From Candidatus Saccharimonadota bacterium (GTDB lineage: Bacteria > Patescibacteriota > Saccharimonadia > Saccharimonadales > Saccharimonadaceae), in contig WQWN01000004.1 in assembly GCA_009785325.1 (NCBI GenBank), positions 1-64,000 on the forward strand: a stretch of DNA of 64,000 nucleotides. Direction: 5' to 3'. Numbering within the stretch: position 1 is the first letter of the stretch; each line of letters begins with the position of its first letter. This document shows, piece after piece, positions 23,637 through 32,486 of the stretch. The position numbers and the translations under genes were made by a program. The notes below the pieces were generated by a model. The model did no database searches and was not told the DNA's origin. It saw only the letters and a list, made by a program, of their open reading frames with translations.

Positions 23637-25169
23637 TTACGCCCCTGCGTCACTCTCCCCCACCGCCTCCTTCACTCTCCGCGCCTTATCTTTCCCGATA
23701 ATCCCCGCCAACTCTTCCTCGCTCGCCGCCCGGATTTTCTCCACACTCCCCACCCTCCTCTTCAAAACCGCCCGAGTCTTCGGCCCCACACCATCAATCC
23801 CATCCAGCGCACTCCCCACTTGCCTCTTTTTCCTTAGTAGCGTATGATAACTCACCGCAAACCTATGCGCCTCATCTCGTACTCTCTGTACTAGTCCCAC
23901 TACATCCGCATAACTCCCACTCATTCCTACCAAATTCTTCCCATGCCCATCCCGCTTCTTCCCACCATGCAAATTCACAACTGTAAACCTCCCATCTCTC
24001 ACCCCCTCCATACTCAATCTCACCCCACTTCCATCACATACTACTAGCTCATCCGCTCGCTTCATCACCCCCACCACAGACACATCCACCTCCAGTTCTC
24101 GCATCACCTCCACTGCCGCCCCGAGCTGCCCCTTACCACCATCTACCAACACCAGATCAGGCTTCCCCCACTTCTCATTCCTCACCGCAAACCTCCGCTT
24201 CAACACCTCACGCATATTCCCTACATCGTCATTCCCGCCACCCACCTTGAACTTCCGATAATCCGCCCTAGACGACACCCCATTCTTAAATACCACCATC
24301 GCACCCACCACATTCGCCCCACCCATATGCGACACATCATACCCCTCTATCCTCACAGGTATCTCTGCCAGCCCAAACAACTCCTTCAACTCCACCAGCG
24401 CTCGATCTTTACTAATATCCAAAAACTCCCGATCCCCAAAAACCACCTGCGTCTGTAAAGCTTTCATACTCATCCACTGCTTCCGCACCGCAGCTGCCTT
24501 TTCATATTCCAACTTCTCCGCCAATTCCCGCATCTCCCTCTCCAACTCCTTCACTAACGCCACCCGTTCCCCTTTTATGTACCGTACTAACTTCCGCAAA
24601 CTCTCCCGATACTCTCCCTCCGTCATCTTCCCCGTCTCCAGCCCAGGCGTCAGTCCCATATGGTAATTCAAATCCAACTTCCCATCCTTAAACGGCTTCT
24701 CATAAAACGGATAAACTCGCCTCAAATACCTCAGTGCCTTCCGAATCGGCCCACTCCCCAAATAAGGCCCAAAATAACTCGCCCCATCATCCAGCGGATT
24801 CCGCGTCAATGTCACTGTCGGCACCACGTCCTTCATCCCGATCCGTACATACGTACACGACTTATCATCTCGGAGTAATATATTCCATCTCGGCATATAT
24901 CTCTTCACCATCTCTCCCTCGAGAAACAACGCGTCCACTTCCGTCTCCACTTCCACCCAATCCACAGTCGCAATCTCCCCCACCAGCACCCGCGTCTTTA
25001 CATCCATCCCTTCCTGTTTCCGAAAATAAGACCGCACCCGATTCTTCAAATTCGCCGCCTTCCCTACATAGATCACCTCACCCGTCGCATCTTTATGGAA
25101 ATAAACCCCAGGCCTCCCAGGCAACTCCTTCAACTTCTTCTGCAGCACATCAGACACATTCATCTTCAT
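23637..25169 (-). CDS. uvrC: Excinuclease ABC subunit UvrC
   Basis: Makes the two incisions in nucleotide excision repair. 510 residues, about 100 fewer than typical. In order: GIY-YIG nuclease (GVYFHKDATGEVIYVGKA), UVR motif (ELAEKLEYEKAAAVRKQW), the second nuclease domain (EGYDVSHMGG, then LVLVDGGKGQLG) and a C-terminal helix-hairpin-helix (LDGIDGVGPKTRAVLKR). The shortening falls in the region between the first nuclease and the UVR motif, where a cysteine cluster is often found. The start is leaderless: TATACT 25176-25181 is 6 bases before the ATG. uvrA and uvrD are in this window but not adjacent. Confidence 0.96.
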   Translation of the reverse strand: MKMNVSDVLQKKLKELPGRPGVYFHKDATGEVIYVGKAANLKNRVRSYFRKQEGMDVKTRVLVGEIATVDWVEVETEVDALFLEGEMVKRYMPRWNILLRDDKSCTYVRIGMKDVVPTVTLTRNPLDDGASYFGPYLGSGPIRKALRYLRRVYPFYEKPFKDGKLDLNYHMGLTPGLETGKMTEGEYRESLRKLVRYIKGERVALVKELEREMRELAEKLEYEKAAAVRKQWMSMKALQTQVVFGDREFLDISKDRALVELKELFGLAEIPVRIEGYDVSHMGGANVVGAMVVFKNGVSSRADYRKFKVGGGNDDVGNMREVLKRRFAVRNEKWGKPDLVLVDGGKGQLGAAVEVMRELEVDVSVVGVMKRADELVVCDGSGVRLSMEGVRDGRFTVVNLHGGKKRDGHGKNLVGMSGSYADVVGLVQRVRDEAHRFAVSYHTLLRKKRQVGSALDGIDGVGPKTRAVLKRRVGSVEKIRAASEEELAGIIGKDKARRVKEAVGESDAGA

Positions 25170-25190
25170 AGCTTCAGTATATCACCCAAC

Positions 25191-25220
25191 CAAAACGAGA
25201 GAAGTACTTCACTCCTCTCG
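25191..25220 (-). terminator. Terminator of the DUF4352-like gene
   Basis: On the minus strand CGAGAG ... CTCTCG encloses an inner GAAG/CTTC pairing and is followed by TTTT. Confidence 0.65.
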
Positions 25221-25242
25221 CCCGAATCTAAAATCTAACCGG

Positions 25243-26100
25243 CTACCGATTCAACGGAACAACCACCCTCATCACATCCCACTCACCGCCGTCACTATCT
25301 GTTCCCGCTGCACGCTCAAACACCAACTCTATATCACCACGAAGCCGCCCATCCGCCTCAAAGAAGAGCCACCCAGTCGACGTATTTCCTCTCGACACCG
25401 ACCACGGAAATTCCGCTATGTCATTTTCTTCTATATAATCCTCAAAACCCCACGCTCCCCTCATTGCATCACCGCCATTTACCGTCACTGATAGGCTCGA
25501 AGAGCTAAAACTCCCCCCGATCCAGAACTCCGTGTTATTTATCACTTCTACTTCTACTGCAATCCCACTTCGACTATCGTTTGGATTCCACCCAAACTCA
25601 TCATCCTCATCAAAATCCAGTGGTACATTCAGCTTCACTCGCCGGATTATAATAGTATGTCCCATCGCCTCGTCTTCAATTGTGTAATTAATATCTCGTT
25701 CCTGAAAACCTCCCTGCGAAACATCTCTATCTGCATTTTCACTCGACCCATTACCCCTATCTCTATCACGCCCGCCCTCATCTGAATCACTACCCCTAGT
25801 CAGCAGAAAAATCCCAGCTCCCAACAACACTATAGCCGCCACCACGATCCCTATTATCATAGGTGTTTTATTTCCACCACCTCCAGTCGGCTGCCCGGGC
25901 ATTCCTGTTGGCATTGGCGCCTGCATCGGTTGTCCTTGTGGCGGTGTCCCCATCATTCCACCAACTTGTGGCTGCTGCATTGGTTGCATATTCCCCATCA
26001 TCCCACCAGTCTGCGACTGCATCGGTTGGGTTGGTTGCACACCTCCCGATATCCCGTCCTGCTGTGGCGCTTGTCCCATTTGACCGTTTTCGTTATTCAT
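25243..26100 (-). CDS. Membrane-anchored DUF4352-like protein with Gln/Met/Pro-rich N-terminus
   Basis: 285 residues. A cytoplasmic, low-complexity Gln/Gly/Met/Pro region (about 1-78) comes first, then a transmembrane helix (MIIGIVVAAIVLLGAGIFLL), an acidic linker, and an external beta domain (about 135-285) with the pattern GIAVEVEVINNTEFWIGG and STGWLFFEADG, as in DUF4352-type domains. The protein at 56046 has the same plan, so the two are probably paralogues. Start chosen by GAGGAG. Function unknown. Confidence 0.7.
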   Translation of the reverse strand: MNNENGQMGQAPQQDGISGGVQPTQPMQSQTGGMMGNMQPMQQPQVGGMMGTPPQGQPMQAPMPTGMPGQPTGGGGNKTPMIIGIVVAAIVLLGAGIFLLTRGSDSDEGGRDRDRGNGSSENADRDVSQGGFQERDINYTIEDEAMGHTIIIRRVKLNVPLDFDEDDEFGWNPNDSRSGIAVEVEVINNTEFWIGGSFSSSSLSVTVNGGDAMRGAWGFEDYIEENDIAEFPWSVSRGNTSTGWLFFEADGRLRGDIELVFERAAGTDSDGGEWDVMRVVVPLNR

Positions 26101-26131
26101 CCTACACTCCTCTTACTTAATTACAATTGTA

Positions 26132-28129
26132 TCATTTCTTCTTCAGCGCCTCTGTATTCGCCGCCAATCTCTCCCTAAATGCATCTCGCGCCGCCTGCAC
26201 ATTCTCCTCACGCCCCACCCACGTTTCCACCGCTGGATCTTGCAATGCCCTAGCAAAAGAAAACGCTACTAGCCACGGGAACGGACCTTCATTTGTCACT
26301 GCCTGTAAGTTATCTGTCGACTGCGTCACGCTTTGTCCACCACTCAAAAACACTACCCCCGCCAAACTTTCAGGTACCTGCGCTCGCAAAACTTCCGCCG
26401 TTGCGCGTCCCACTTCTTCAGGAGTCGACTGCACCTCATGCCTCTTACCCGCCAACACCATATTACATTTCAAAACCGCCCCCTCCAGATCTACTCCCAT
26501 CAATTCCATCTCACTAAATAGCGCAAAAAGCACTCGACTCGTCGCCTCTTTACATTGCTCGATCGTATAATCCCCATCATAAACAATCTCTGGCTCCACA
26601 ATCGGCACAATCCCCGCCTCTTGACAGTCCAACGCATACCGACTCAGCGCCTGCACATTCGCCGCAATCGCCGCATCACTTGGCGTCCCTTCACCGATCT
26701 CAAACGCTGCCCTCCACTTCGCAAACCTACAGCCCATCTCATAGTATTCCTTTAGTCGCACCTTCAACTCGTCCAGCCCTAGAGTCACTTTTTCTCCACC
26801 CAGCCCAGGCAGATCTTCCAACCCTTTATCTACCTTAATCCCCGGAATCACACCTCTCCCCGTCAAAAATTCCACAAAATTCCGCCCATCATCCGCTTTC
26901 TGTCTCGCCGTCTCGTCAAACAAAATCACCCCATTCACAAACTCTTCCAGCCCGTCAGTCGTAAAGAAAATATTCCGATAATTTCGCCGATTCTCCTCCG
27001 TATCCTCAATCCCTCGCTCCGCAAACTTCTTCGCAATCGATCCTCCGCTCTCATCCGCCGCCAAAATCCCCTTTCCCTCCCGCATCAATCTCTTTGCGAT
27101 AGTTCGAATACTTTCCTCTTCGACACCCACTTCGCACACTTCCTCAGAAGACCCAGTCGTCCCCTCATCCGCTCCATTTATCATCGATCCGTGTATCTCA
27201 TTACTCTCCATAATTTCTACCTCGTACTCCTTGTCTTTAATTTCTTCATTCAACACACTCAAACTCGCCGCCGCATTTAGCGTACTCATCTCCACGCTAT
27301 ATTTCGCCAGCAGCAAACACTCTCGCATACTCTTTCCTAGCATCTTCGCCCCTAAAAATCCTGCCGCAATTGTCGATTTCGTCGTAAGTGACGTATGCAA
27401 CCCATCCTTCTCTCCAATACTCCAGTCCAACCTCAGCACTTCTCCTCCACTCGATACATAAATATTTTTCCCATCCATCACCACCACCGCCTCCGCCCCA
27501 AGTCCTCGCATCTGCTCCAACAACTTCTTCACTTTCTCATAATTATCATTCACTCTGAGATCACTCATTGCCACGAAAAGCACCTCCGCCCTCGCCCCAA
27601 ACTTCCGTGCAAAATCCCGATAAACCAACCAATCTTTATTCACCCACATCGCCAGTCGTACACCATCATTCTCCGTCAAGTACCCCGCCAAATCCCCCTT
27701 CTCCACTTCATTCAAAATACAGGTACGATCTACATACAACACCTCCGGCGTCTCTTCTGGTCGCACCCACACCGTATCATACACATTCGACGGCGCAAAC
27801 ACCGCTGTATTATCATCTTTGCATAGAATATATCGATACACACTGTATGGATTCGTCACGATATCCATATTCATGAATTCATCAAATACGATCTCCGCCC
27901 CACTCACCTCAGGCACCAGCCCAAACCGATTCAAAACATCCGCACTCACCGCCGCCCCTCCAAACACGCTCGACCGCCTGAAATACCTGTGATATTTATT
28001 ATTAAACGGCAGATCCAACCACCACGTCCCCTTCTCATCCTGATGCGTCCGATTCCACCGCTCATCGAGCTTCAAATACACATCTTTTGTTATGTCGCCT
28101 ACTAGATATATTTTTTTATTCCCACTCAT
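26132..28129 (-). CDS. Degenerate PfkB-like kinase fused to class I fructose-bisphosphate aldolase
   Basis: 665 residues, one continuous frame. Residues about 1-310 have the ribokinase/PfkB fold (SVFGGAAVSADVLNRFG; AEAVVVMDG), but the catalytic DTTGAGD motif reads TSLTTKSTIAAGFL, so the base Asp and the anion hole are lost. A 35-residue acidic linker follows. Residues about 345-665 are a class I (Schiff-base) aldolase: GILAADESGGSIAKKF, KVDKGLEDLPG, FAKWRAAFEIG, VEPEIVYDG, the lysine in LKCNMVLAGK, and FLSGGQSVTQS. The aldolase should split fructose 1,6-bisphosphate. The kinase part may be regulatory or structural. GGAG lies before the ATG. Confidence 0.9.
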   Translation of the reverse strand: MSGNKKIYLVGDITKDVYLKLDERWNRTHQDEKGTWWLDLPFNNKYHRYFRRSSVFGGAAVSADVLNRFGLVPEVSGAEIVFDEFMNMDIVTNPYSVYRYILCKDDNTAVFAPSNVYDTVWVRPEETPEVLYVDRTCILNEVEKGDLAGYLTENDGVRLAMWVNKDWLVYRDFARKFGARAEVLFVAMSDLRVNDNYEKVKKLLEQMRGLGAEAVVVMDGKNIYVSSGGEVLRLDWSIGEKDGLHTSLTTKSTIAAGFLGAKMLGKSMRECLLLAKYSVEMSTLNAAASLSVLNEEIKDKEYEVEIMESNEIHGSMINGADEGTTGSSEEVCEVGVEEESIRTIAKRLMREGKGILAADESGGSIAKKFAERGIEDTEENRRNYRNIFFTTDGLEEFVNGVILFDETARQKADDGRNFVEFLTGRGVIPGIKVDKGLEDLPGLGGEKVTLGLDELKVRLKEYYEMGCRFAKWRAAFEIGEGTPSDAAIAANVQALSRYALDCQEAGIVPIVEPEIVYDGDYTIEQCKEATSRVLFALFSEMELMGVDLEGAVLKCNMVLAGKRHEVQSTPEEVGRATAEVLRAQVPESLAGVVFLSGGQSVTQSTDNLQAVTNEGPFPWLVAFSFARALQDPAVETWVGREENVQAARDAFRERLAANTEALKKK

Positions 28130-28249
28130 GCTTTCTCCAGTTTACCACCATTGCCATCCCACGCCAACCCATATATAATTACCAGAAGTAATGTAGCTCC
28201 CGCCACCACTTACAACTTAAACAACAATTTAACCTAACCTCAATTTACG

Positions 28250-30040
28250 ATGTCAAAACCAACCAAATCCACCATCAAACGTACTCTTCATTATTTTTGG
28301 CGCGAACTCATGCGACACAAATCGCTCACTTTTCTTGCCGCACTTCTCACTATTCTCGCTACTATCGCATTTTCTATCCTCACTCCTTTCCTTATGGCTA
28401 CCATCATCGATCACCTCTCAGACGGCAACATCCCAGACCTCGAACTCATCCCTCAAGTACTTCCCTACGGCATCGCCATCATCGTATCCACTGTCCTCAA
28501 CGGGCTCGTCATTCAGCGCATCCGCATCTGGGCGCTCTGGAAGATGGAACTAAAAGCCGTCTACAACCTACACTGTAGTACTTTTACTACCCTCACCGAT
28601 CACTCCATGAAGTTCCACGATAACCGCTTTTCCGGCTCTTTAGTTTCCCAGACTAATAAATTCGCCAGTGCCTTTGAGCGCATCGTCGACGTCACGATCT
28701 TTGACATGCTTCCTATGTTCTTCACTTTTACTCTTTCTTTCATTGTTCTCAGCTTCACTGCCCCATTTTTCGTCCTTCCACTCATCGGACTCGTCATCAT
28801 TTATATGATTATTGCCTTCATTGCTTTTCGTATCATTGACCCATACAACTCTGCTGCCGCTGAAGCCGAAAACAAACAATCCGGCCAACTCGCCGATTCG
28901 CTCAGTAATATCCTTACGGTTAAATCTTATGGCCGCGAATCTCACGAACGCCGCCGCTTTGCAAATGTTAGTCGCGCCTCATTCGATGCAAACTATCGCC
29001 TCCTCCGCGTCTCCACTATCCGCGACTTCCTTTTCGGTATCATCATCACCGCTATCTCCGTTCTTATCGTTATCTTCCTTATTTACGGCCGTCTCTGGTT
29101 TGGTATTAGTATCGGCACACTTATTCTCATAACTACATATTCTCTCCAGATTTGCAGTCAGCTCTGGATTATCAACCACATCCTCCGCCAATTCAACCGC
29201 TCCCTCGGTGATGCTCATGAGATGACTCTCATTCTCGACTCTGCTCAATCCGTCACCGACAAGCCAAAAGCCCCAGTACTCAAAGTCAAAAAGGGCCATG
29301 TCAAAATCAATCAAATCACTTTCACTCACTCCGAAAATAAAGACGCCATCTTCCATGACTTCTCCCTCGATATTCAGCCAGGTGAACGCATCGGTCTTGT
29401 TGGTCGCTCCGGTTCCGGCAAAACCACCCTCACCAAACTCCTCCTCCGCTTCGCCGATGTCCAAAATGGTGAAATCACCATCGACAACCAAAACATCTCT
29501 GCCGTCACCCAAGTATCTCTCCGCGAATCAATCGCTTACGTCCCTCAGGAAGCCACTCTCTTTCACCGCACTCTCCGCGAGAATATCGCCTACGCAAAAC
29601 CCGACGCCACCGAAAAACAAGTTATCCATGCTGCCAAACTCGCCAATGCCTGGGAGTTTATAGAAACCCTTCCTAAAGGTCTAGACACTCTTACTGGCGA
29701 ACGCGGCGTCAAACTCTCCGGCGGCCAACGCCAACGCATCGCCATCGCCCGCGCCATCCTCAAAGACGCCCCCATCCTCGTCCTCGACGAAGCCACCTCC
29801 GCCCTCGACTCCGAGTCTGAAAAACTCATCCAAGACGCCCTCACTCGCCTCATGAAAAACCGCACCAGTATCGTCATCGCCCACCGCCTCTCCACTGTCG
29901 CCAGCCTCGACCGTATCATCGTTCTAAAAGACGGTCAGATCTCCGAATCAGGCCCTCACGCCGACCTCGTCGAGTCAAACGGCGAATATGCCAAACTCTG
30001 GCATCGCCAAGCAGGCGCCATGCTCGATTTTGACAACTAG
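28250..30040 (+). CDS. ABC exporter, permease-ATPase half transporter
   Basis: 596 residues: six membrane helices (about 1-320), then the ATPase with Walker A GRSGSGKTTL, Q loop, signature LSGGQRQRIAIARAIL, Walker B LVLDEATSALDSE and the H loop IAHRLST. It belongs to the MsbA/MdlB-like group that exports lipids, peptides or drugs as a dimer; the substrate is not evident and no partner half gene is adjacent, so it probably forms a homodimer. No ribosome binding site or nearby -10 box is visible before the ATG; a TATAAT about 70 bases upstream could be the promoter. Codons are strongly C-ending like the host + strand. Confidence 0.93.
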   Translation: MSKPTKSTIKRTLHYFWRELMRHKSLTFLAALLTILATIAFSILTPFLMATIIDHLSDGNIPDLELIPQVLPYGIAIIVSTVLNGLVIQRIRIWALWKMELKAVYNLHCSTFTTLTDHSMKFHDNRFSGSLVSQTNKFASAFERIVDVTIFDMLPMFFTFTLSFIVLSFTAPFFVLPLIGLVIIYMIIAFIAFRIIDPYNSAAAEAENKQSGQLADSLSNILTVKSYGRESHERRRFANVSRASFDANYRLLRVSTIRDFLFGIIITAISVLIVIFLIYGRLWFGISIGTLILITTYSLQICSQLWIINHILRQFNRSLGDAHEMTLILDSAQSVTDKPKAPVLKVKKGHVKINQITFTHSENKDAIFHDFSLDIQPGERIGLVGRSGSGKTTLTKLLLRFADVQNGEITIDNQNISAVTQVSLRESIAYVPQEATLFHRTLRENIAYAKPDATEKQVIHAAKLANAWEFIETLPKGLDTLTGERGVKLSGGQRQRIAIARAILKDAPILVLDEATSALDSESEKLIQDALTRLMKNRTSIVIAHRLSTVASLDRIIVLKDGQISESGPHADLVESNGEYAKLWHRQAGAMLDFDN

Positions 30041-30086
30041 CACTCCTGCCAGAAACAGCCTGCACACTCTTTTATTCCGCTTCTGC

Positions 30087-30092
30087 TATAAT
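30087..30092 (+). promoter_or_regulatory. Extended -10 of the leaderless DUF3592-like gene
   Basis: TGCTATAAT with the box ending 8 bases before the ATG at 30101. No clear -35 box. Confidence 0.6.
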
Positions 30093-30100
30093 ATAGTCAC

Positions 30101-31012
30101 ATGCACAAAATTCGCCTCAACAACATCTACAAACAACTGGCCTTCCCCATCCTGTTTGCCGTCATCGGCGCGCTCGGCCTAATCGCCGTAACAATCGGCC
30201 TAGTTATAAACCCAGCAATCGAACGCTCCCGCATGGACTCACGCACCACCGCCACCGACATATATTGGCGCATGCACAACCGAGACGGCGACATTACCTA
30301 CACGCCTATCTTCACATATATTGTTGACGGTCAGGAGTTTACATGCACCGCCAATTCCTCCTTTGGATTCCGCGACCCGACCATCAGCCGCACAGTTCAC
30401 TATTCCTCAGTAAACCCTTCAGTCTGCTTCCTAGATGCCACTTTTCCATGGTGGATACATATACTAGCCTTCTCTGGACCTCTTATATTTCTAGGGATAT
30501 TCGCCTTCCAGGCTCTCCCTGTATCACGCCAACTCAAAAACATCCGCCACCTTGAGCGCCACGGCCAACTCATCCGCAACCTCACCTATACTACCGTCGA
30601 CTCCAACATCGCAAGAGACCAGCACGGAATCGATAGAATACCGCGCATCTCTGTCACTTACACACTCCCAAACGGAACTACTATCAACCCCATTAGCGGA
30701 CCCTATTTCGGAGGCATTACCCATCCCACTGTCGACCTCGTTATCGACCCAAATAATCTCAGCTGTTTTCATATCGACTTCAACATCGAATCAACTTCCT
30801 CAAACATAATTGACGCAGGTGGCCAGCCACAAACCCCTCACTTCTCACCACCTCCAATTCCAGAGATGCAACCCCTCCAGAACCAACCACCAAACCCTAC
30901 CTCACCTCCCTTCCCAGTTCAAAACCAAAACCCTCCTCAGCCTTTTCCCGCCCCTCCAAATCAACCTCAAAACCTCCAACCTTTCCCTCACCACCAAAAC
31001 GAGCGCCCCTAG
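30101..31012 (+). CDS. DUF3592-like membrane protein with Pro-rich tail
   Basis: 303 residues: two membrane helices (about 12-40 and 118-140) flank an external DUF3592-like domain (YTPIFTYIVDGQEFTC, then VHYSSVNPSVCF). A second soluble domain of similar type follows (PRISVTYTLPNGTTINPISG), and the last 65 residues are a Pro/Gln/Asn-rich tail. Function unknown. The start is leaderless. The tail ends in a hairpin region shared with the convergent L25 gene. Confidence 0.75.
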   Translation: MHKIRLNNIYKQLAFPILFAVIGALGLIAVTIGLVINPAIERSRMDSRTTATDIYWRMHNRDGDITYTPIFTYIVDGQEFTCTANSSFGFRDPTISRTVHYSSVNPSVCFLDATFPWWIHILAFSGPLIFLGIFAFQALPVSRQLKNIRHLERHGQLIRNLTYTTVDSNIARDQHGIDRIPRISVTYTLPNGTTINPISGPYFGGITHPTVDLVIDPNNLSCFHIDFNIESTSSNIIDAGGQPQTPHFSPPPIPEMQPLQNQPPNPTSPPFPVQNQNPPQPFPAPPNQPQNLQPFPHHQNERP

Positions 31013-31018
31013 GAGCGC
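30998..31018. terminator. Hairpin between convergent genes
   Basis: CGAGCGC and GCGCTCG around an 8-base loop; on the minus strand it is followed by TTTT, so it more likely ends the L25 transcript. The T tract is poor on the + strand. Confidence 0.6.
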
Positions 31019-31041
31019 TCGCCTTAAATCTTACTTACAGA

Positions 31042-31731
31042 TTACTCAGCTTTTTCTTCAGCCGCACCACCTTTATCGGATGGCACTTCCACCGCTGCGC
31101 CATCGCCCGCCACAGCCGCTTCTTCAGCCGCCTTCGCATCTTCGGCTTCCTGTTGTGCTGCTTCAGCTGCCGCATCGTAAACATTCGCCACTACCTGTTC
31201 CATATCTAGCTCAGGATCTGCGAACTTCACACCCGCAGGCAACACGATATCACCTATAGTGATTTGACTCTCGATATCTTTCAGCATCTCACCCGACACC
31301 ACCAGCGCCTCTGGCAGATCCGCCGGTTTCGCCTTCACTTCTATCTCGTGCGTCACCTGCAATACGTTCAGCTTCGCCTGTTCAGCAGGGGTATTTCCTA
31401 GACCTTCGATCTCAATCGGCGTCGTCGCAGTAATAACTTCATCCGCACTCACCGCCTGAAATTCTACATTGATAATCGTCCTACGCACAGGATCCATATC
31501 TACGTTCTTCACAATCGCTAACTGCTTTTTTCCAGCGATCATTAGGCTAATCGGCGAGTGATATCCCACCTCTCTCAACGCTTTCTCTGTCGTATTATAA
31601 TCCGACTGCACCAAAATCGGCTCACTCTGCCCTCCATAAACCACGCCAGGAATCAAATCCTGCGCTCGTAATCGCGCTACCTTCTTGCCACTTATCTCGC
31701 GCTTGTCGACATTTAGCTCACTTTTGCTCAT
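31042..31731 (-). CDS. rplY: Ribosomal protein L25, CTC type
   Basis: Binds 5S rRNA in the large subunit. 229 residues: N-terminal L25 domain (about 1-90, with DLIPGVVYGG), the TL5/CTC beta domain (about 95-185) and an Ala/Glu-rich acidic tail (about 186-229). A GTG frame begins at 31746, but GAGGAG lies 4 bases before the ATG at 31731, which I use. TGGTAAAAT (31815-31820) on the minus strand is the probable promoter, with a leader of about 80 bases. Confidence 0.93.
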   Translation of the reverse strand: MSKSELNVDKREISGKKVARLRAQDLIPGVVYGGQSEPILVQSDYNTTEKALREVGYHSPISLMIAGKKQLAIVKNVDMDPVRRTIINVEFQAVSADEVITATTPIEIEGLGNTPAEQAKLNVLQVTHEIEVKAKPADLPEALVVSGEMLKDIESQITIGDIVLPAGVKFADPELDMEQVVANVYDAAAEAAQQEAEDAKAAEEAAVAGDGAAVEVPSDKGGAAEEKAE

Positions 31732-31870
31732 ACTTCTCCTCTTCACATTAATATCGAGGAAACCTTTGAGACCAAAGCAAGCCCATAAGACCCTCTTTTA
31801 CGAATATATCCCTCATTTTACCACCCCCACTCACCACTGTCAATCGCCCCCACATCAAAACTCACAAGCA

Positions 31871-31899
31871 TTGACATTTTCACCTCTGTATGATACAAT
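31871..31899 (+). promoter_or_regulatory. Strong promoter of the 32002 gene
   Basis: Consensus TTGACA at 31871-31876, 17 bases, TACAAT at 31894-31899 with TGA extension. This is the best -35 box in the window. Confidence 0.9.
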
Positions 31900-31940
31900 A
31901 GAGAAACGTACATTAAAAGTTTTAGCAAAGCAACATGACA

Positions 31941-31995
31941 CCCACAACACTGGATAACCAGTGGGAGCCAAAAGGCTCTTTTCTATTAAAGGAGG
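31941..31995 (+). promoter_or_regulatory. Leader with two hairpins, attenuator-like
   Basis: In the 97-base leader a bulged hairpin (CCCA...CTGG ATAA CCAG TGGG, 31941-31964) is followed by a terminator-like one (GAGCC AAAA GGCTC TTTTCT, 31965-31984), then AAAGGAGG at 31988-31995 and the ATG at 32002. The two stems abut at GGG/GAG, so they could compete. A regulated terminator is possible. Confidence 0.5.
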
Positions 31996-32001
31996 TTCGT
32001 C

Positions 32002-32355
32002 ATGCAATCTTACCTACACATATTCCTCACAACACCCAACTCCTCTCTACAAGCGTTCGCCGCAATTCTCGCCCCACTATTACTCTTTGGAGTATTAGTA
32101 TTTCTGATGTGGCTACAAGAGCACGAAGACCGCCACTCCTGGCTCCAACCTATAACATTCATACTAATTATAGTCATAGTCACGTTCGGCGTCACTGGTA
32201 CTGGAGTTCTCCTCAAAAACACCTTCGGCATACTGGGGGCAGCATTCATAATCATCGCCTACATAGTCGCCTACGTAAAACTAGGAGACAAAGTCTCCGA
32301 TATGCTCCGCTCCATCGTCAGAAAAGTCAGATCCGTAAAAACACCGTCCATCTAA
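32002..32355 (+). CDS. Small three-helix membrane protein
   Basis: 117 residues with three hydrophobic helices (AAILAPLLLFGVLVFLMWL; FILIIVIVTFGVTGTGVLL; GILGAAFIIIAYIVAYV) and a basic C-terminus (RSIVRKVRSVK). I do not recognise it. It has the strongest ribosome binding site (AAAGGAGG) and promoter in the window, so it may be highly made, subject to the leader. An overlapping frame from 31935 encodes nothing protein-like. Confidence 0.75.
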   Translation: MQSYLHIFLTTPNSSLQAFAAILAPLLLFGVLVFLMWLQEHEDRHSWLQPITFILIIVIVTFGVTGTGVLLKNTFGILGAAFIIIAYIVAYVKLGDKVSDMLRSIVRKVRSVKTPSI

Positions 32356-32376
32356 ATCGCTAAAACTCACAACACC

Positions 32377-32400
32377 AGCCGGCACTCAGTGTCGGCTTTC
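32377..32400 (+). terminator. Intrinsic terminator
   Basis: AGCCGGCAC, TCA loop, GTGTCGGCT (one G-T pair) and TTTC. Confidence 0.7.
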
Positions 32401-32486
32401 CCATTTCTCGACTCTACTAAACCCCACTTCACTAGACACTCCCACACCTACCCTGCTACCATCAAACCAACAACTAGGAGAACCAA

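Noticed and set aside
23201-23653. Holin function for the 4-helix protein
   Set aside because: The family name comes from one phage annotation; there is no endolysin partner and the neighbours are uvrC and secG.
31935-32363. A 142-codon frame overlapping the 32002 gene
   Set aside because: Its product is rich in His, Arg, Pro and Ser with no fold-like pattern; the 32002 frame has a perfect ribosome binding site and three clear membrane helices.
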